64,000 bases of DNA from Nostoc spongiaeforme FACHB-130 (GTDB taxonomy: Bacteria; Cyanobacteriota; Cyanobacteriia; Cyanobacteriales; Nostocaceae): the NCBI RefSeq assembly GCF_014698475.1, contig NZ_JACJTB010000038.1, positions 1-64,000 of the forward strand. Reading direction: 5' to 3'. Under the pieces are notes generated by a model that had not been told where the DNA came from, searched no databases, and saw only the letters and a program-made list of their open reading frames with translations. Positions 8,460-16,759 of this stretch are shown here, piece by piece. Each line of letters begins with the position of its first letter. The stretch's first letter is position 1. The position numbers were made by a program, and so were the translations under genes.

Positions 8460-9344
8460 ATGAACTTAACGTCAGATAGTAAAGTTATCATCCAAGGTTT
8501 TAGTGAATTTATCTCAGAAACTAATATTGTACAGATGCAAGCTTATGGTACAAATTTGGTTGCTGGTGTGAATCCTGGTTTTGGTGGACAAAAACAATAT
8601 AATTTGCCAGTCTTTGATTTAGTTGAAGAAGTTGTGGCACAGTTCGGCACAATTGACACCACAATTATCTGTGTTCATCCTTATCAAGTATTAGATGCAG
8701 CTTTAGAAGCGATCGCCTCTAACATTCGTCAAATTATTATTATCTCGGCGGGAATGCCACCATTAGATATGGTGCAGTTACTCCGCAAAGCCGAAGCTTG
8801 TGAAACGTTGATTGTCGGGCCGAACAGTCCTGGAATCATTGTCCCTGGAAAAATTCTGTTAGGCACACAACCAAGTGAATTTTATACCCCTGGCCCTGTG
8901 GGAATTGTCAGCCGCAGCAGTACTTTAACTTACGAAGTTGCTAGGGAATTAACCAAAGCTGGTTTAGGACAATCAATTAGTGTCAGTATTGGCAGTGATG
9001 CGATCGTGGGTTCATCATTTTTACAATGGCTGCAAATTCTCGATGAAGATGAAAATACAGAAGCGATCGTTTTAGTTGGTCAACCCGGTGGTGGTAGTGA
9101 AGAAGCCGCCGCCCGATATATTACAGAAGCAATTGATAAACCAGTCATTGCCTACATCGCAGGTAGACAAGTATCACCTGTGAAAAATTGGCAACAAACT
9201 GGCACTTTAGCCGCAGTGATTGGCCGTGACCCTAATTTTGGTACAGCCCAAAGTAAATTAACAGCGTTGAAAGAAGCTGAAGTTCCTGTTGCTGAACGTC
9301 CTTCATTGATTCCTGAATTGGTTATAAGTGAGTTGAAAGGTTGA
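8460..9344 (+). CDS. SucD-like (succinate-CoA ligase alpha) protein lacking the catalytic His
   Basis: This 294-residue protein aligns end to end with succinyl-CoA synthetase alpha. It has the CoA-binding N-domain (VIIQGFSEF, AYGTNLVAGVNPGFGG), the GPNSPG turn, GIVSRSSTLTYE and a C-terminal ligase domain (AYIAG). The active-site loop carrying the phosphohistidine, RMGHAGA in E. coli, reads NWQQTGT here. Residue 246 is therefore Gln instead of His. The CoA loop GFTGSQGTFH is GFSEFISETN. With the altered beta subunit next door, classical His-phosphate catalysis looks impossible. The pairing of both subunits is kept, so selection for some function seems likely. Confidence 0.82.
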   Translation: MNLTSDSKVIIQGFSEFISETNIVQMQAYGTNLVAGVNPGFGGQKQYNLPVFDLVEEVVAQFGTIDTTIICVHPYQVLDAALEAIASNIRQIIIISAGMPPLDMVQLLRKAEACETLIVGPNSPGIIVPGKILLGTQPSEFYTPGPVGIVSRSSTLTYEVARELTKAGLGQSISVSIGSDAIVGSSFLQWLQILDEDENTEAIVLVGQPGGGSEEAAARYITEAIDKPVIAYIAGRQVSPVKNWQQTGTLAAVIGRDPNFGTAQSKLTALKEAEVPVAERPSLIPELVISELKG

Positions 9345-9567
9345 ATTTTGCCTGCTGCAAGTAATTTTTGCACTCAGTGTTTCTATATTGGTAACAAATG
9401 CACAGGCTGTTGTTAATACAAGAACTTAATTTTGCACGACTACTGATAACGCTGTGTGCAATTTGCTCTTAAACCTAACCCCCAACCCCTTCCCTACAAG
9501 GGAAGGGGAGCAAGAATCAAAGCCTCTCTTCTTGCAGGTTACAGTGTACACACAAGTTGCTGCATTG
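9345..9567. repeat. Intergenic region with CCTTCCCTACAAGGGAAGGGG palindrome
   Basis: After the sucD-like stop, a common cyanobacterial repeat with a palindromic core (CCCTTCCCT...AGGGAAGGGG) lies at about 9474-9510. It is followed by the start of a heptapeptide-type tandem array. No gene is supported. Confidence 0.5.
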
Positions 9568-9735
9568 ACATTGTAAATGTATTGCTCGACATTGTGAATG
9601 TATCGCTTGACATTGTGATTGTGTTGCGTAACATTGCGATTGTATCGCCTAACATTGCCAATGTATTGCGTAACATTGTGATTGTACCGACTAACATCGA
9701 GATTGTATCGCCTGACATTGCCAATGTATCGACTA
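9568..9735. repeat. Eight tandem 21-bp units
   Basis: There are exactly eight imperfect 21-bp copies of ACATTGYRATTGTATCGCSTR type, 168 bp in all, ending six bases before the stop codon of the NACHT-HEAT gene. Each unit is seven codons long, so both strands show long open frames (NIVIVLR-like on plus, TISMLRN-like on minus). There are no unique spacers, so it is not a CRISPR array. Confidence 0.85.
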
Positions 9736-9740
9736 CATAA

Positions 9741-12700
9741 TCAACAACTACGCCGCAACCATTCTAAAATTTCATTAACTGATTGCTTGAGTGTAAAGAC
9801 TTTGAGAGTGTTGTAGTCGGGTATGGGGTCGCTAATCAAACAAATTGCACCTTCAAACTTGCTGATGGCGTTGAGAAACGCATGGCTGTATGTCGCCTCA
9901 CCTGTAAGATTAGTTGCACCTGGGTGAAACAATAAAACCACTTGCTTGTCAGTTTCTAGCAATTCCCAATAGGTTTGCAGTTCCGCCATTGTTTTCGGTG
10001 TACCATCTGGACATTTAGGACAGCCAGCTTTGACAAGTGCTGTGTAAATTTTGCTGGCTGGGTTATCTGGTGCGATGAATTTACTCGTGTCGATACAAAT
10101 TAAGTGAATGTTTTGGCTAAGTTGAGTGTCGTTGTTAATTGCAGTTTGCAAGTTTTGGAGTAAGTCAAGATGGTTAATCAGGATTGTTTCAGCGTTTCCT
10201 TGATGCCAAGCTTGGTAGAAATCGGGGTAAGGCATATTCTGAGAACATTTCCAGATGACATTGTAGTTTGCATCAAATTGCAAATAATCTTTTAAACCTG
10301 CGATAACTAAAGACCGATGCCGATTGTCTTGTATAACTTTCTCTAAACTTTCTGCTGTCTCCCCACGGGCGTAGCCAGACACATCTTTTGATTGCAGCAG
10401 TTGCACCAAAGCGGAGATCACTTGTTGATTTCCTGGGTCGATTTTCTCTAAACTTTCTGCTGCCAGCCTACGGGTAGAGTTATCCACATCAGGTGAATGC
10501 AGCAATTGCACCAAAGCGGCGATCGCATTTTGATTGCCTATGCCGATTTTCCCTAAGCTTTCTGCTGCTTGCTTACGGGTGTCCTCAACCACATCAGATG
10601 AATGCAGCAGTTGCACCAACGCCGCGATCGCATCTGGATTGCCTGGGTCGATTTTCCCTAAGCTTGATGCTGCATTCCTACGGGTTTTGTTATCCACATC
10701 TTTTGATAGCAGCAGTTGCAGCAAAGCGGCGATCGCTTGTTGATTTCCTGTGCCGATTTCCCCTAAGCTTTCTGCTACCCGCCTACGGGTGAAGTCAGAC
10801 ATATCTTTTGATAGCAGCAGTTGCACCAAAGCCGTGATCGCTTGTTGATTACCTGTGCCGATTTTCCCTAAGCTTTCTGCTGCCAGCTTACGGGTGTAGT
10901 CATCTACATCTTGTGATAGCAGCAGTTGCACCAATGCCGTGATCGCTTGTTGATTACCTGTGCCGATTTTCCCTAAGCTTTCTGCTGCCAGCTTACGGGT
11001 GTAGTCATCTACATCTTGTGATTGCAGCAGTTGCACCAATGCCGTGATCGCTTGTTGATTACCTGTGCCGATTTCCCCTAAGCTTGATGCTGCCTGCCTA
11101 CGGGTGTAGTTATCCACATCAGATGATTGCAGCAGTTGCACCAATGCCGCAATCGCATCTGGATTGCCTGGGTCGATTTCCCCTAAGCTTGATGCTGCCT
11201 GCCTACGGGTGTAGTTATCCACATCAGATGATTGCAGCAGTTGCACCAATGCCGCAATCGCATCTGGATTGCCTGTGCCAATTTCCCCTAAACTTAATGC
11301 TGCCTGCCTACGGGTGTAGTTATCCACATCAGATGATTGCAGCAGTTGCACCAATGCCGCGATCGCATCTTGATTGCCTGTACCGATTTTCCCTAAGCTA
11401 TATGCTGCCAGGATACAGATGGAGTAACCCACATCAGATGATTGCAGCAGTTGCATCAATGCCGTAATTGCATCTTGATTGCCTGTGCTAATTTTCCCTA
11501 AGCTTTCTACTGCCAGCTTACGGGTGTAGTTATCCGCATCAGATGATCGCAGCATTTGGATCAATGCCGTAATTGCATCTTGATTGCCTGTGCCAATTTT
11601 CCCTAAGCTTTCTATTACCAGACTACGGGTGGAGTAATCCACATCAGATGATCGCAGCACTTGCACCAATGCCGAGATCGTATCTGGATTGCCTGGGTCG
11701 ATTTCCCCTAAGATTGCTGCTGCCAGCAAACGGGTGGAGTAATCCACGTCAGATGATTGCAGCACTTGCACCAATGCCGAGATCGTATCTGGATTGCCTA
11801 TGCCGATTTTCCCTAAGCTTTCTGCTGCTTGCTTACGGGTGTCCTCAACCACATCAGATGAATGCAGCAGTTGCACCAACGCCGCGATCGCATCTTGATT
11901 GCCTGTGCCGATTTCCCCTAAGCATTTTGCTGCCTCCCTATGAGTGAAGTAATCCACATCAGATAATTGCAGCAGTTGCACCAAAGCAGCGATCGCTTTT
12001 GTTTTTTCTGTTTGTTGTAGTGTTGATCTAGCTTCATATTCAATTGGATCAAGACATTGCTCCCACTTTTGTTTTTCTGATAAATAACCAAAACCCCATT
12101 TGACAATTTTCTCTACTATCTCATCTGCTTGAAGACAATCTTTAAACTCAGCAATTCCCGCCGCCGCTAAAAAGTAAGCTTGATATTCATAAAAACCTTT
12201 GTCTACATCTTCCCTATTCCACTCACCACATCCATCTTTAAAATTTACCAAAGCATTAATAAAATCTTGCTGCTGCTGTCTTAGGTTTTCTTGTCTTCGT
12301 CCTAACCATAGCAATATCACCTCTTTCCATTGCGGTTGAAAAATGCGGTAAGTTCCTTGTGTTGGGTTGTGAGAAACATGATTCAAAAACTCATGCCAGT
12401 GATTAACATTTAAAGCTGCGAAATATTCTTGAAAGTTGGGATGAAAGAAAGCATAAACTTCCTCCTCAGTTTCAGCTACTCTGTCTACTAAATTTAACCA
12501 GCCAACATCACAAGCTAATTTAAATAATCTCTCGCCCATTTCTTGACGTGCTAAACTCCGCCGCAATCGAAACCTTGCACTACTGTTAATACCTGCAAAA
12601 GCTAATTTGCTTAAAGCTCGGTGTAATTCATCCTTTAAATCGTCAGAGTTACACAACTCAGTAGATAACTCTGATTTCCATTCATAGAAATAGAAAGTAA

Positions 12701-13598
12701 ATCTCTGATAAAGTGCTACTTTCGTTTCTGGTAATTCTCCCTGCTTATCCAAATAGAATGTCTGACACAACAGCGACAACCGCAAAGGATTCGTCACCAA
12801 TTTACGAATATTTTCATGTTGAGTTGCTTTTAGCTTATCCTGTAGTGTTTTCCCTTTCGCTAAATTGCCAGCACGCTCAAACCACTGTTGAATAAATTCA
12901 TCAATTTGTTCTGGTTTAAACTCTTGAGTTTTATAAGTATCAAATCCTGCGAGTGTATTATTAACCTGGGCATCCCAAACATTTAACCGACAAGTTAAAA
13001 CCACTCGCGCTTGTCTCAGAGATGCTGTCAGTTCTTGATTAATTTTGGCTAATGCTTGGACAGGTGAATTTTCACCCATTTCATCCACGCCGTCTAACAG
13101 TAGCCAAACTCCCCCTTTAGCAAAACACTCAATTAATTGACGTTCAATTTCTGGCGTAACGACAACATCAGATTTAACTAATTTCATTGCTTCAGCCAGC
13201 CATTGCTTGAGCAAATATTCCTCAATTGTTCTTCCCTGTAAGTTGGCGAGAGAAATACAAATAGGTAAATCTTGAGTGTTGTTTTGAATAAAGGCAGCTA
13301 TTGTACTCAATAAAGTAGTTTTACCTGCTCCTGGTTCACCAATGACGGCAATATGTTTATTATTTCCGCTTGGCTGTTGTGTAATTACTTCTCGTAGAAA
13401 TGCGTCATGTTCGTATGTTTTGACTATGACTTCTTGCGTTAACTCATAGACATGTTCTCTGTCTCGCTGTTCATCTAGTTGTCGCCGTTGCTGCTGTTTG
13501 CGTTCCACCAACCCCAAGGGAACATAAACGTTAACTTCAAAACCTTGTTCTGTCGCTTTACGTCTGAGTCTTGCAGCTTCCTGCTGATTTTGCAGCAT
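9741..13598 (-). CDS. NACHT-HEAT repeat STAND NTPase
   Basis: This 1285-residue predicted signal-transducing NTPase has Walker A GEPGAGKTT at 87-95 and Walker B VWLLLDGVDEM at 164-174. A helical region follows, then about 16 HEAT repeats of 31 residues. A C-terminal domain of about 170 residues with no name I know (ICIDTSKF, QVVLLFHPGATNLTGEATYSHAF) ends the protein. NACHT STAND proteins of bacteria are known in several cases to be antiphage sensors, with the repeats sensing and the N-terminus acting as effector. Here the ORF begins in the conserved linker before NACHT (EVNVYVPLGLVERK). The effector-type N-terminus lies in the upstream ORF, in the same frame, separated by one TGA at 13668-13670. 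The ATG at 13598 has no good ribosome-binding site. Confidence 0.88.
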   Translation of the reverse strand: MLQNQQEAARLRRKATEQGFEVNVYVPLGLVERKQQQRRQLDEQRDREHVYELTQEVIVKTYEHDAFLREVITQQPSGNNKHIAVIGEPGAGKTTLLSTIAAFIQNNTQDLPICISLANLQGRTIEEYLLKQWLAEAMKLVKSDVVVTPEIERQLIECFAKGGVWLLLDGVDEMGENSPVQALAKINQELTASLRQARVVLTCRLNVWDAQVNNTLAGFDTYKTQEFKPEQIDEFIQQWFERAGNLAKGKTLQDKLKATQHENIRKLVTNPLRLSLLCQTFYLDKQGELPETKVALYQRFTFYFYEWKSELSTELCNSDDLKDELHRALSKLAFAGINSSARFRLRRSLARQEMGERLFKLACDVGWLNLVDRVAETEEEVYAFFHPNFQEYFAALNVNHWHEFLNHVSHNPTQGTYRIFQPQWKEVILLWLGRRQENLRQQQQDFINALVNFKDGCGEWNREDVDKGFYEYQAYFLAAAGIAEFKDCLQADEIVEKIVKWGFGYLSEKQKWEQCLDPIEYEARSTLQQTEKTKAIAALVQLLQLSDVDYFTHREAAKCLGEIGTGNQDAIAALVQLLHSSDVVEDTRKQAAESLGKIGIGNPDTISALVQVLQSSDVDYSTRLLAAAILGEIDPGNPDTISALVQVLRSSDVDYSTRSLVIESLGKIGTGNQDAITALIQMLRSSDADNYTRKLAVESLGKISTGNQDAITALMQLLQSSDVGYSICILAAYSLGKIGTGNQDAIAALVQLLQSSDVDNYTRRQAALSLGEIGTGNPDAIAALVQLLQSSDVDNYTRRQAASSLGEIDPGNPDAIAALVQLLQSSDVDNYTRRQAASSLGEIGTGNQQAITALVQLLQSQDVDDYTRKLAAESLGKIGTGNQQAITALVQLLLSQDVDDYTRKLAAESLGKIGTGNQQAITALVQLLLSKDMSDFTRRRVAESLGEIGTGNQQAIAALLQLLLSKDVDNKTRRNAASSLGKIDPGNPDAIAALVQLLHSSDVVEDTRKQAAESLGKIGIGNQNAIAALVQLLHSPDVDNSTRRLAAESLEKIDPGNQQVISALVQLLQSKDVSGYARGETAESLEKVIQDNRHRSLVIAGLKDYLQFDANYNVIWKCSQNMPYPDFYQAWHQGNAETILINHLDLLQNLQTAINNDTQLSQNIHLICIDTSKFIAPDNPASKIYTALVKAGCPKCPDGTPKTMAELQTYWELLETDKQVVLLFHPGATNLTGEATYSHAFLNAISKFEGAICLISDPIPDYNTLKVFTLKQSVNEILEWLRRSC
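10390..11990 (-). repeat. 93-bp tandem repeats encoding HEAT units
   Basis: About 16 units of 93 bp inside the NACHT gene encode 31-residue HEAT repeats of the type AIAALVQLLQSSDVDNYTRRQAASSLGEIGTGNPD. Central units (about 10890-11390) are almost identical at DNA level. The unit at about 10560-10640 matches the distant one at about 11820-11900 (LLHSSDVVEDTRKQAAESLGKIGIGN) nearly base for base. This suggests recent duplication or gene conversion. Confidence 0.85.
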
Positions 13599-13667
13599 GG
13601 TGGTGCAAACTTCACGCCAATCATTGGGAGTTAACTTTGTCCCCTCCTCCCCTGGAGACGACTGTAG

Positions 13668-14111
13668 TCAGTTGTAAGTATTATTTTGTTGCTCAATGTT
13701 GATTTGTTGAGCAACCATCGCACCTTTTTCTGCTTTAATTTCTTCTGCTAACTTCGCAAAGTTATTGACAACTGACGGCTGAGACTTGATTTCATTTGCT
13801 TTATTTTTAATTTCCTTAGCAGTCTCAGACTGATCATTATTAACTGCTGCTTCGACTTCTAAAACTGCTTGAGCAATTTCGGGGTCTTGTGCGGCTTGTG
13901 TCAGTTCTAGCACTGCTTGACCATAATCTAAACACTGCGATTCATTACTGGTAAGAGATGGTGCTTTATTCTTTTGGCGCAGTAATTCTAGCAACTTACC
14001 AGGAGCAGTCCATAAAACATCACCAATATTTTCGCCGATTTTCTCCTGTGCTTTAGTCCACAGTATATTTGTGATCGCAGTAGCTACAGCAGTCAAGCTC
14101 ACAGTTATCAT
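13668..14111 (-). CDS. N-terminal (effector-associated) domain of the split NACHT protein
   Basis: This 147-residue protein has a small hydrophobic/amphipathic N-terminus (VSLTAVATAITNILW), an Ala/Glu-rich helical body (DYGQAVLELTQAAQDPEIAQAVLEVE) and an end reading KGAMVAQQINIEQQNN. This is the usual layout of the N-terminal domain of cyanobacterial NACHT-HEAT proteins. The frame is identical to that of the NACHT ORF. The 23 intervening codons after the TGA read as the usual linker (LTPNDWREVC). The pair thus looks like one gene with a single stop, or two genes made by that stop. Confidence 0.75.
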   Translation of the reverse strand: MITVSLTAVATAITNILWTKAQEKIGENIGDVLWTAPGKLLELLRQKNKAPSLTSNESQCLDYGQAVLELTQAAQDPEIAQAVLEVEAAVNNDQSETAKEIKNKANEIKSQPSVVNNFAKLAEEIKAEKGAMVAQQINIEQQNNTYN

Positions 14112-14290
14112 AAATCCACTATCAATAAACCAAATAGTGTCAAAATTTGATGTGTCTATTCTACTAGTAAAACTACTGACGCGCTAAACCTGAAGGCGAT
14201 CGCCCTTGGCGGCTATTTAGTCAATTGCAACGAAACTGGACAATTTTAGGTAAGATGGGGTGCGATCGCCATAACTCATCAAAAGTAATC

Positions 14291-15064
14291 TTACCTATAT
14301 TTCTCCACAGATTCCACAGCAACATTAAATTGTTGAGCAATCTGTTCTACACTCATCCCACTTTTCAGTAACAGAGGGACAGCAACTTTCAAAATTTCTT
14401 CTCGACCTTCTTCTTTGGCTTCCTGATATACTCTTGTTTCCTCTAAACTCAGTCCTAGCATAGCTTCTACTTCCTCTCGACTCAAAGATGAAAACTTGTA
14501 AACAGCAATTGTCGTAATAATCTCTACGATTTCGTTTTTCGGCAGTGTGCCTGTTTCTTCTAATTTTACTCGTTGAATTAGTTGCTTGGCTTGCTCTGCC
14601 ATTGTTTCGGAAGATGCAGTTGTCAACTGCATTAAGTTGATGCCTATTGGTAGAGTATCAGAAGTACCTAACTCATCCAAATAAATGCGCTGCACTTGGT
14701 CGCTGTTTAAAAATATGCGATGGGTTCTTTTATCGTTTGGTTCTAAAGAGCGTGATGGAAATATTACCACGCAGTACCAATCATCGTATTGAGATTGATT
14801 GCGGTTCAAATATATCATTGATTCCGTAAAAAACCGATGATAAAGACTTTCGTCTTTCTGAAATTGAACTTCGGCAAAAAAGATAACTTTGGGTGTTGCG
14901 TCTTCTGGTGGTAAGAAAACACCATCAATCCGAAAGGCTGTTTCTTTTACTTCGACTGATTCAAATCGATAGTCTTGCGCCTGTGCAGGACGGTTATCAA
15001 CGAGTTCAAATATTAACGCTGGAAACCGCTTGAAAATTTGGTAATAAATAGAGTCACGTTTCAC
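14291..15064 (-). CDS. Rpn-family PD-(D/E)XK nuclease/putative transposase (DUF2887-like)
   Basis: This 257-residue protein has the PD-(D/E)XK core. It reads FRIDGVF (Asp), then FFAEVQFQKD (E-x-Q), followed by helix YHRFFTESMIYL. The C-terminal third is helical and ends with a short helix-turn-helix-like piece (SVEQIAQQFNVAVESVEKY). Rpn proteins are PD-(D/E)XK endonucleases with RecA-independent recombination-promoting activity. They are often annotated as transposases without terminal repeats, and I see none here. It sits next to the NACHT genes, in the same direction, 179 bp upstream of the N-terminal ORF. Nothing shows that the two act together. Confidence 0.85.
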   Translation of the reverse strand: MKRDSIYYQIFKRFPALIFELVDNRPAQAQDYRFESVEVKETAFRIDGVFLPPEDATPKVIFFAEVQFQKDESLYHRFFTESMIYLNRNQSQYDDWYCVVIFPSRSLEPNDKRTHRIFLNSDQVQRIYLDELGTSDTLPIGINLMQLTTASSETMAEQAKQLIQRVKLEETGTLPKNEIVEIITTIAVYKFSSLSREEVEAMLGLSLEETRVYQEAKEEGREEILKVAVPLLLKSGMSVEQIAQQFNVAVESVEKYR

Positions 15065-15548
15065 AGAAATATCTAAACATACGAATCATTTCAAGATTAA
15101 TTTTATCTTAGTATATGAACAAAATATACAAAGGAAACAATATTTTTAAATCATAAATAATTGTTAATGTATATCCAACAGCAAAATAACTACTTGTTGC
15201 GACAATAGCACTAAATTACTTCCTGAATAAACTACTAATTTCATATTATAAACCCAGCCTATAGTCAATATTTATTGTATTAAAATATGCTACTGATTTC
15301 CTCGAAATTCAACAGGATTATTTTCTAGAAAAATTGGGTATTTTTTCATAAAAATTTTCATATTAGTGCTTGACAAGTATAATTTTATACTTTAACATAA
15401 AGGCATGATAAAGGCGATCGCCCAATTCAATCTAGAATAAAGTGATCGCCCTTATCTAAACCCAAAACTGAAATAAAAGCGATCGCGTAATTCCGGCAAG
15501 AAGGCGGCGATCGCTTTTATAAAAACCCAAACCTGGAGTTTCAACCCC
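15065..15548. other. Intergenic, AT-rich, with clustered HIP1 sites
   Basis: There is no gene here. The left part is plain AT-rich sequence. The stretch 15412-15520 holds three GCGATCGC octamers and a GTGATCGC variant, plus a 12-base repeat around AATAAAAGCGATCGC (15473-15487) that recurs inverted at 15509-15522. It could form a large hairpin before the small gene at 15549. Confidence 0.5.
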
Positions 15549-15824
15549 ATGATTGCATATTTACTACAATTTGCCCAATCCAAATTAGTGCAGTTCTTAG
15601 GCACAAATGCCAATTCCCCCAGCCGCAAACAATTCGCACCACAGCCATTTCCCCACAGAGAACCAATCAAACATTTGCTCATCGGTTCTCCCAAAGCTGT
15701 CACCAGTACCATTCACCACTTGCATCTGCTGGGCTACGCTAATGTTGCAGATTGGAGTTCACTACTTCCAACCGACAATCCAGATGAGGTGATGAGTATT
15801 CTAACTCGGCAAATTTTGATGTAA
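15549..15824 (+). CDS. Small conserved-type hypothetical protein (91 aa)
   Basis: I do not recognise a family. The 91 residues are soluble, with a basic Pro/Gln-rich middle (SRKQFAPQPFPHREP) and a C-terminal part (LLIGSPKAVTSTIHHLHLLGYANVADWSSLLP) that reads like a folded helix-strand unit. The ATG follows GGAG at a spacing of 10. A strong terminator lies 58 bp after the stop. Together these support a real monocistronic gene. Confidence 0.65.
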   Translation: MIAYLLQFAQSKLVQFLGTNANSPSRKQFAPQPFPHREPIKHLLIGSPKAVTSTIHHLHLLGYANVADWSSLLPTDNPDEVMSILTRQILM

Positions 15825-15882
15825 TGAGTAGTGCTGTACACTTCGACTTCGCTCAGTGTACAGAACTGAGTAGGGTAAATTG

Positions 15883-15912
15883 AAAAAGACGTTGCAGTGC
15901 AACGTCTTTTTT
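15883..15912 (+). terminator. Rho-independent terminator
   Basis: A perfect 13-bp stem AAAAAGACGTTGC/GCAACGTCTTTTT with loop AGT ends in a T run. It closes the small gene at 15549 and insulates ccdA downstream. Confidence 0.9.
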
Positions 15913-16015
15913 AACATCTAACCTCAACGAAATATACCTCTGCTTCTTTCTCACTAAGCCTGTGAAATAAGCTAGAATTCAAGCATATCAAGCATTTCCA
16001 CATTAAAAATTTCTT

Positions 16016-16756
16016 ATGTTGGAGACTTTACAAACTCAAATTTATCAACTCGAACAATTTGCCAACAATGTAGTTGCTAACCAACTCACACACTTAAGTT
16101 TGTTGAGTGTGGGGATTATTTTTCTGGCTGGCTTACTCACCAGCTTAACTCCCTGTATGTTGTCGATGCTACCGATTACCATCGGCTATATCGGCGGCTA
16201 TGAGGCGAAAAGTCGTCTACAAGCAGCAGCCCAGTCTACTTGGTTTGCATTAGGACTGGCAACTACTCTGGCTGGAATGGGAATCATAGCTGGTTTAGTC
16301 GGCAAGGTTTACGGACAAATTGGATCTGGTTTACCCATTATTGTCAGTATCATCGCCATTATTATGGGGCTGAACTTGCTCGAAGCATTGCCCTTACAAT
16401 TTCCTTCGTTGGGCGAGACAAATTGGATTTCTCAAGATTTACCGCCGGGAGTGCGTTCTTATTCAATTGGCTTAACTTTTGGTTTAGTGGCTTCTCCTTG
16501 TAGTACCCCGGTTTTAGCAAGTTTACTCACTTGGGTTGCCAGCACAAAAGACTTAATTTTAGGCGCTGTTTTGTTACTGTCTTATACAGCAGGCTATGTA
16601 GCCCCTTTAATTTTGGCGGGTACTTTTACTGCTGCAATCAAAAAACTGCTGGAGTTGCGTCGTTGGTCTGGTTGGATTAACCCGGTTAGCGGGGCGCTAT
16701 TGGTAGGATTTGGTGTTTTTTCTTTGATTTCTCGCATTCCCTTTGGCAGTTTGTAA
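16016..16756 (+). CDS. ccdA: Cytochrome c biogenesis protein CcdA
   Basis: This 246-residue thylakoid/inner-membrane thiol-disulfide transporter passes reductant across the membrane to keep apocytochrome haem-binding cysteines reduced (System II). It has about six membrane segments and the two family PC motifs, TPCMLSMLP (Cys47) and SPCSTPVL (Cys162), which form the transport disulfide. The length is normal. The next gene, ccs1, begins three bases after the stop, so the two form an operon for c-type cytochrome assembly. The ATG at 16016 has no obvious Shine-Dalgarno sequence. Confidence 0.94.
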   Translation: MLETLQTQIYQLEQFANNVVANQLTHLSLLSVGIIFLAGLLTSLTPCMLSMLPITIGYIGGYEAKSRLQAAAQSTWFALGLATTLAGMGIIAGLVGKVYGQIGSGLPIIVSIIAIIMGLNLLEALPLQFPSLGETNWISQDLPPGVRSYSIGLTFGLVASPCSTPVLASLLTWVASTKDLILGAVLLLSYTAGYVAPLILAGTFTAAIKKLLELRRWSGWINPVSGALLVGFGVFSLISRIPFGSL

Positions 16757-16759
16757 CCC

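Noticed and set aside
9456-9740. Overlapping frames on both strands across the 21-bp array
   Set aside because: They are open only because the repeat period is a multiple of three; the plus frame also runs through a common palindromic repeat.
10493-11947. Several plus-strand frames opposite the HEAT repeats
   Set aside because: They mirror the 93-bp coding repeat on the other strand and repeat the same low-information peptide.
9568-11990. CRISPR-like regular repeats
   Set aside because: The 21-bp and 93-bp units are contiguous without unique spacers, and the 93-bp units encode HEAT repeats.
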